From CAYWFP01 sp964457365 (GTDB lineage Bacteria > Planctomycetota > SZUA-567): a stretch of 64,000 nt of DNA. The DNA is taken from positions 27,942 through 91,941 of the forward strand of contig CAYWFP010000003.1 in assembly GCA_964457365.1 (NCBI GenBank), read 5' to 3'. Below are positions 59,579-64,000 of the stretch, piece by piece. Within the stretch, counting starts at the first letter, position 1, and every line of letters starts with the position of its first letter. The translations under genes were made by a program, and so were the position numbers. Under the pieces are notes generated by a model. It was not told the DNA's origin and did no database searches. It saw nothing but the letters and a program-made list of their open reading frames with translations.

Positions 59579-61741
59579 TCAACCGAGAATGCGGCGATTA
59601 TAGATGTACCACTCCAGCAACAGAAAGGCCAGGGCGCCGGCGACGAGATACGGCCAGAGGTCGGTGTTTCGCTTGGACTCCTGGGCGCGCGCGGCCAGTT
59701 CCTCCTCCCCCAGAAGAACCGCCGGCCGCGCGCGGTTGTCCGACTCGCTGCTGGAGAGCAGGTTGAAGGCGTATTTTTGCTCATTCCCGGGGCCGAGGAT
59801 GGTATAGATACCGATGCGATGCGTGTCGGAGAAATAAACGCTGCGACGGCCGGCGGGGGTGGTGCCGACGCTCTCACCCCACGGCGTTTTGACCTTGACG
59901 TCGCCGACGTCCTCGTCGAATGAGACGCGCAGGGTCTCCCCGGTGCGGAAGAGTCGAGCGCGGTGCAACCCCCCGGGCCGCGCCAGCCAGTGGGTGGCGT
60001 TCTTGATAAAGACCGGGAACGAGACGCGCATCGGCCAGCGCTGGGTGTCGTAAATGTCGAAGGCCAGCACCGCCACGCGCCGGTCGTCGGAGATCAGGCA
60101 CCCCAGGAGCGAGGTGTCGACCACCGGAGCCGCGGCCACTTTCTTGTCGTCTTGCAGATCGGCGGCGCTCTCCAATTCCAACGCCTGGCCGTCGATGACC
60201 GTCGCCCAGCCGCCGCTGAGCTCCATGCGCCGGCATTTCAGGATACTCAGTCGATCGAGCAGCATGATGTTGCGCATCAGCGGGTGGCCGCTGTTCCAGT
60301 CGATGACCCAAGGGATGAAAAGCGTTTCGCCGGAGGCGATGCCGGATTCTTCGGGCACGGTGCCGAGGTAGAAACTGGCGCCGGGCGGGATGTTCTTCGG
60401 CGCCCAGCGGTCGAAGATGACGATCTCGTAACCCCCGCTGCCGGCGTCGCGGTAGACTTCGTCTTCGGCCACGCCTGTCTCGTAGTCGACCGGGGCGACG
60501 CTGTCGTAGTCGACGCTGACCGAGAGTGCATCGAGGGCGTTCTCCAGAAAATAGTTGCCTTCGCGACTGACCAGCAGCGCACGGATCGGCGTCGGCGGAG
60601 TCAGTACCGCGTGCACGACGTTGTCCACTGTCAGCGGATCGCTCTCGCCTTCGGCAGGTGCGAGTCTGACCGAAAGCACCCCGGTGGCCTCACCCTCGAG
60701 CGCGAAGACCATCCCCGCTTGTCCCGGCGCGTCGCTGCGCTCGTCGCGCGGGGGTACGTCGACGGTTTTGCGGTCGACGAATTCGCCCTCGATCATCACC
60801 TCGACCACGGCTTCGCGCGCTTCTTCGCCCATATTCTCCACCCGGACGAAGAGCTGGCGCTCAACCACGCCGGTGGGGTCGGTCACGATGTCGACGACCA
60901 CGATGGCGAGGTTGTGGCTCTCTTCTTGCCCGAGCCGGATGAAGCGCGAGCCCGAGGCGATGTCCTCCTCGTCGTCCGCCGCGGGGGTCAGCTTGTCGGC
61001 GATCTCTTTGGGAACGGCCGGAAAGGCCCCGTCACTGAGAATCAGCACCGTCGCCTGAGTCTGGCGGTCCGGGTCGGTCAGTCCGGAATAGTCTTCCGCG
61101 TCCTCCGGCGGTTTGGGCAGCCCCGACTCGATGACGGTTCCGGACTCGAGGTCCTCTCGCGTCCGGGCCACCCCGGTGACGTCGACGGCCATGCGCAGGG
61201 CTTTGGCCATATCGGTCTGCGTATCTCGCAACTGGATGCTCTGGACGGCCTGACGCAGGCGGGTCTTGTTGTCGGTCAGCGGGCAGAGCGGCAGCGCGCG
61301 CTCGGCAGCGAGGATGACGCACATGGTATCGTCGCCGCCGGATTCCTTGGCCACGCCCAGGTTGTCGATGATGCGGAGGGCCTCTTCTTTGGCTGCCTCC
61401 AGGCGCGTCTTGCCGCCGATCTCGTCGCGCGTGCCCATGCTCGCCGAGCAGTCGATGACCAGCGCGAGTTTGCGCCCGGTGGCGCGGCGGAGCTTGGTGA
61501 AGGGGCGGGCCATACCGAGAATGACCAGGCAGATGACCAGCAGTTGCAGCAGCAGCAGCAGGTTGCGACGGATCATCTGGATCGGGGCGTTGACCCGCAG
61601 GTCGTAGACGCTTCGGCGCCACAGAAGCGTGGAGCTGATGACCTGCGACTGGCGGCGCAGTTTCAGGAAATAGAGGATGGTGATCGCCGGGATCGCCGCG
61701 GCCAGCCACCAGAGCATCGTCGAATCGAGAAATTGCGGCAT
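59579..61741 (-). CDS. BatA-type VWA-domain membrane protein
   Basis: A 720-residue inner-membrane protein. BatA N-terminus: helix at 9-26 (LWWLAAAIPAITILYFLKL), then LLLLLQLLVICLVILGMARP near 60. A von Willebrand A domain follows (88-260) with intact MIDAS start VIDCSASMGTRDE. Next is a CARDB-like segment (NLAIVVVDIVTDPTGVVERQLFVRVENMG near 275) and an amidotransferase-like part with VVHAVLTPPTPIRALLV near 375. A C-terminal helix (DLWPYLVAGALAFLLLEWYIYN) ends the protein. It lies nine bases after the DUF58 gene. Such proteins assemble with MoxR and DUF58 partners in envelope maintenance. Confidence 0.87.
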   Translation of the reverse strand: MPQFLDSTMLWWLAAAIPAITILYFLKLRRQSQVISSTLLWRRSVYDLRVNAPIQMIRRNLLLLLQLLVICLVILGMARPFTKLRRATGRKLALVIDCSASMGTRDEIGGKTRLEAAKEEALRIIDNLGVAKESGGDDTMCVILAAERALPLCPLTDNKTRLRQAVQSIQLRDTQTDMAKALRMAVDVTGVARTREDLESGTVIESGLPKPPEDAEDYSGLTDPDRQTQATVLILSDGAFPAVPKEIADKLTPAADDEEDIASGSRFIRLGQEESHNLAIVVVDIVTDPTGVVERQLFVRVENMGEEAREAVVEVMIEGEFVDRKTVDVPPRDERSDAPGQAGMVFALEGEATGVLSVRLAPAEGESDPLTVDNVVHAVLTPPTPIRALLVSREGNYFLENALDALSVSVDYDSVAPVDYETGVAEDEVYRDAGSGGYEIVIFDRWAPKNIPPGASFYLGTVPEESGIASGETLFIPWVIDWNSGHPLMRNIMLLDRLSILKCRRMELSGGWATVIDGQALELESAADLQDDKKVAAAPVVDTSLLGCLISDDRRVAVLAFDIYDTQRWPMRVSFPVFIKNATHWLARPGGLHRARLFRTGETLRVSFDEDVGDVKVKTPWGESVGTTPAGRRSVYFSDTHRIGIYTILGPGNEQKYAFNLLSSSESDNRARPAVLLGEEELAARAQESKRNTDLWPYLVAGALAFLLLEWYIYNRRILG

Positions 61742-61750
61742 GGCGCTTCC

Positions 61751-62635
61751 TTATCGCAGCAAACCGCTGCGGCGCATGTAGGTCATGACCAACTGGTCGA
61801 ACGGCGTTTCGGTGGAGCTGAAAGCGTAGGCCGCGCCGCGTTTGGCGCAGTACTCCTTGATTCCGCCGCAGAAGCGGCGCAGCGTCTCGTCGTATTGCTT
61901 CAGCAGCGGCACGCTGACGGTCACTTCCTGGTAGGTGCCGTCCTCGACGTCCACCAGGCGCAGATCGCCCTTCAGGTCCGGCCGGATCTCCTCGGGGGCG
62001 AGGATGTGGACGATGTAGGTGTCCATGCCCATGCCGGTGATGCGTTTGATCCCGTCCTCGTACCCTTCGGGATCGAGAAAGTCCGAGATCGCCACGGCGA
62101 TTCCTTTGCCGAAGGAATTGACGTGGGCGAAGGTCTTGCAGGCATCTTCGAAGTTGGTGCCGCCGTCGACGTCGAGTCGTTCGAGAAAATCGAAGAGGCG
62201 CTGGGCGCTGCGTTTGCCGCGGAGCGCGCCGGTATGGTCGCGCAGCCCGCCGGCGAAGGCGTGGACCTGCACGCGGTCGAGGTTCGAGAGGCCGATGTAG
62301 GCGACCGCGGCGGCGACGCGCTTGGCGAAGTCGAGCTTGCGCGGCTCGCCGAAGCCCATGCTGAGGCTGGTGTCGACCAGGACGTGAACGTGCAGGTCCT
62401 CTTCTTCCAGAAAGAGCTTGAGGAAGAGCTTGTCCAGTCGGCCGTAGATGTTCCAGTCGATATGGCGCAGGTCGTCGCCCTCGACGTAACTGCGGTAGTC
62501 GGCGAACTCCGAGGAGTAGCCGCGGCGCTTGCTGCGTCGCTCGCCCTTCATGGTGCCGCGGAAGATCTTGCGGCTGATGAGCTGCAGCTTCTCGATGCGG
62601 CGCAGGAATTCGTCGTCGAGCAGCTTCTCCGCCAT
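61751..62635 (-). CDS. DUF58 protein
   Basis: A 294-residue soluble protein of the DUF58 family, usual partner of MoxR ATPases. Marks: GERRSKRRGYSSEFADYRSYVEGDDLRHIDWNIYGRLDKLFLK near 31-73 and a VWA-like fold with VHVLVDTSLSMGFGEPRKLDFAKR near 83 (MIDAS DTSLS), and GGTNFEDA near 158. Its ATG shares a base with the stop of the SanA-like gene (TGATG). Probably works with the MoxR ATPase upstream and the VWA protein downstream. Confidence 0.92.
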   Translation of the reverse strand: MAEKLLDDEFLRRIEKLQLISRKIFRGTMKGERRSKRRGYSSEFADYRSYVEGDDLRHIDWNIYGRLDKLFLKLFLEEEDLHVHVLVDTSLSMGFGEPRKLDFAKRVAAAVAYIGLSNLDRVQVHAFAGGLRDHTGALRGKRSAQRLFDFLERLDVDGGTNFEDACKTFAHVNSFGKGIAVAISDFLDPEGYEDGIKRITGMGMDTYIVHILAPEEIRPDLKGDLRLVDVEDGTYQEVTVSVPLLKQYDETLRRFCGGIKEYCAKRGAAYAFSSTETPFDQLVMTYMRRSGLLR

Positions 62636-63303
62636 CAGATCGTCTCCCGCGAGCCGAAGTATTTCGGCTGCGTCGCCAGAATGTTGACGTCGAACCAGGC
62701 GCAGACGCGGGCGAGGAACTCGCGTACGTAGTCGCGTCTGCGGGCGCTGTAGCCCTCTTCGCCGTCGGCGCTGACGCCCACGGCCGCAAGGTCCCAGGCG
62801 TCGGCCAGATACAGCGTCCGCGGCAGGTGGAACCGCTGGGTAACGAGGATCACCTCCTCCTCGAACTGCCAGACGCGCGCGGCACGCGCGCAGGTGTCGA
62901 GCGTACGGAAGCCTGCGTGGTCACAGTGGACGTCGTCCGGCGTGACGCCATGGTCGATCAGCCATTTGCGCATCATGTCGGTCTCGCGGTTGTGACGTTT
63001 CTGATTATTGCCCGAGACGAGGATCTTCTTCGCCTTGCCGGTCTCGTAGAGCTCGCGCGCGCAGTCCAGGCGCAGCCGCGCGGCGTACCCGGGCGAGCCG
63101 TCGCGCCTGACGTGGGCGCCGAGGACGATGGCCACCCGTCTCGGCGGCGCCGTCTCGGCGGTGTAGATGCGCCCCGCACCGCTGTCCAGAACGCGGTCGT
63201 GGATGAAGACGGTGCCCAGAAACAGCGCCACCCCGGCGAGCAGGCCGCCCGCCAGCAATCGCCGCAGAAACGCGCGGATCGTGGGTTTCTTCGCTTCGTT
63301 CAT
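62635..63303 (-). CDS. SanA/YdcF-like DUF218 membrane protein
   Basis: A 222-residue protein with one N-terminal helix (LLAGGLLAGVALFLGTVFI) and an extracytoplasmic DUF218 domain: VAIVLGAHVRRDGSPGYAARLRLDCA near 57, ILVSGNNQKRHNRETDMMRKWL near 94, and VILVTQRFHLPRTLYLA near 151. SanA-like proteins affect envelope permeability at high temperature in enterics. It is inserted between moxR and DUF58 genes (2-base gap and TGATG overlap), an unusual member for this operon. Confidence 0.85.
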   Translation of the reverse strand: MNEAKKPTIRAFLRRLLAGGLLAGVALFLGTVFIHDRVLDSGAGRIYTAETAPPRRVAIVLGAHVRRDGSPGYAARLRLDCARELYETGKAKKILVSGNNQKRHNRETDMMRKWLIDHGVTPDDVHCDHAGFRTLDTCARAARVWQFEEEVILVTQRFHLPRTLYLADAWDLAAVGVSADGEEGYSARRRDYVREFLARVCAWFDVNILATQPKYFGSRETI

Positions 63304-63305
63304 GG

Positions 63306-64000
<695 letters not shown>

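Overview
The window is high-GC, densely packed bacterial chromosome with short intergenic gaps and many ATGA or TGATG gene overlaps. A run of ten N at 52657-52666 marks a scaffold gap, so this is probably a draft or metagenome-derived assembly. No rRNA or tRNA gene is visible, so the taxon cannot be fixed. The gene set fits an uncultured member of the Planctomycetes-Verrucomicrobia-Lentisphaerae neighbourhood or an allied phylum: type III glutamine synthetase, a TatD-radical SAM fusion, an EIIA-CBS protein beside an ion transporter, a MoxR-DUF58-VWA-GldG-like-ABC cluster and an FHA-GAF-HD protein. LspA, a Lol-type transporter and a flagellar hook protein point to a Gram-negative, probably motile cell. 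The taxonomic statement is inference.

Layout. 1-4.6 kb: proB (cut by the window edge), a secreted SGNH protein with a Cys in place of the nucleophile Ser, and an MBOAT O-acyltransferase with its secreted partner. 4.7-13 kb: a multi-receiver hybrid kinase, an EIIA-CBS regulator with a sodium/proton- or anion-type permease, a TIM-barrel protein, an ADP-ribosylglycohydrolase, a sensorless histidine kinase and an FRG-domain protein. 13-24 kb: two secreted proteins of unknown function, a PabB-PabC fusion, an M20 peptidase, a UDP-glucuronate decarboxylase-like enzyme, the TatD-radical SAM fusion and a large membrane hybrid kinase. 24-26.8 kb: an orphan flagellar hook gene behind a sigma-28-like promoter, and a frameshifted GAF gene.

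27-41 kb is a nitrogen assimilation island. It holds two ammonium transporters around a PII protein, type III glutamine synthetase, a free-standing FMN glutamate-synthase-like protein, and the large and small subunits of glutamate synthase. Together they take up ammonium, sense nitrogen status and run the GS-GOGAT cycle. The first transporter has a roughly 220-nt leader with a promoter, competing hairpins, a seven-codon ORF with a strong ribosome binding site and a second hairpin. This is the most interesting unexplained structure in the window.

41-64 kb: small-molecule enzymes (hydrolase, D-2-hydroxyacid dehydrogenase, DUF523-DUF1722 protein), a pterin and pyrimidine group (folE, FolM-like reductase, pyrD), dksA/traR-like and lspA (apparently CTG-initiated), a Lol-type ABC transporter with a lipoprotein and an esterase, ilvE (interrupted by the gap), FHA-GAF-HD protein, a bifunctional nuclease domain protein, a decayed GH30 glycosidase and a long leftward MoxR/DUF58/VWA/GldG-like/ABC operon that runs off the right edge.
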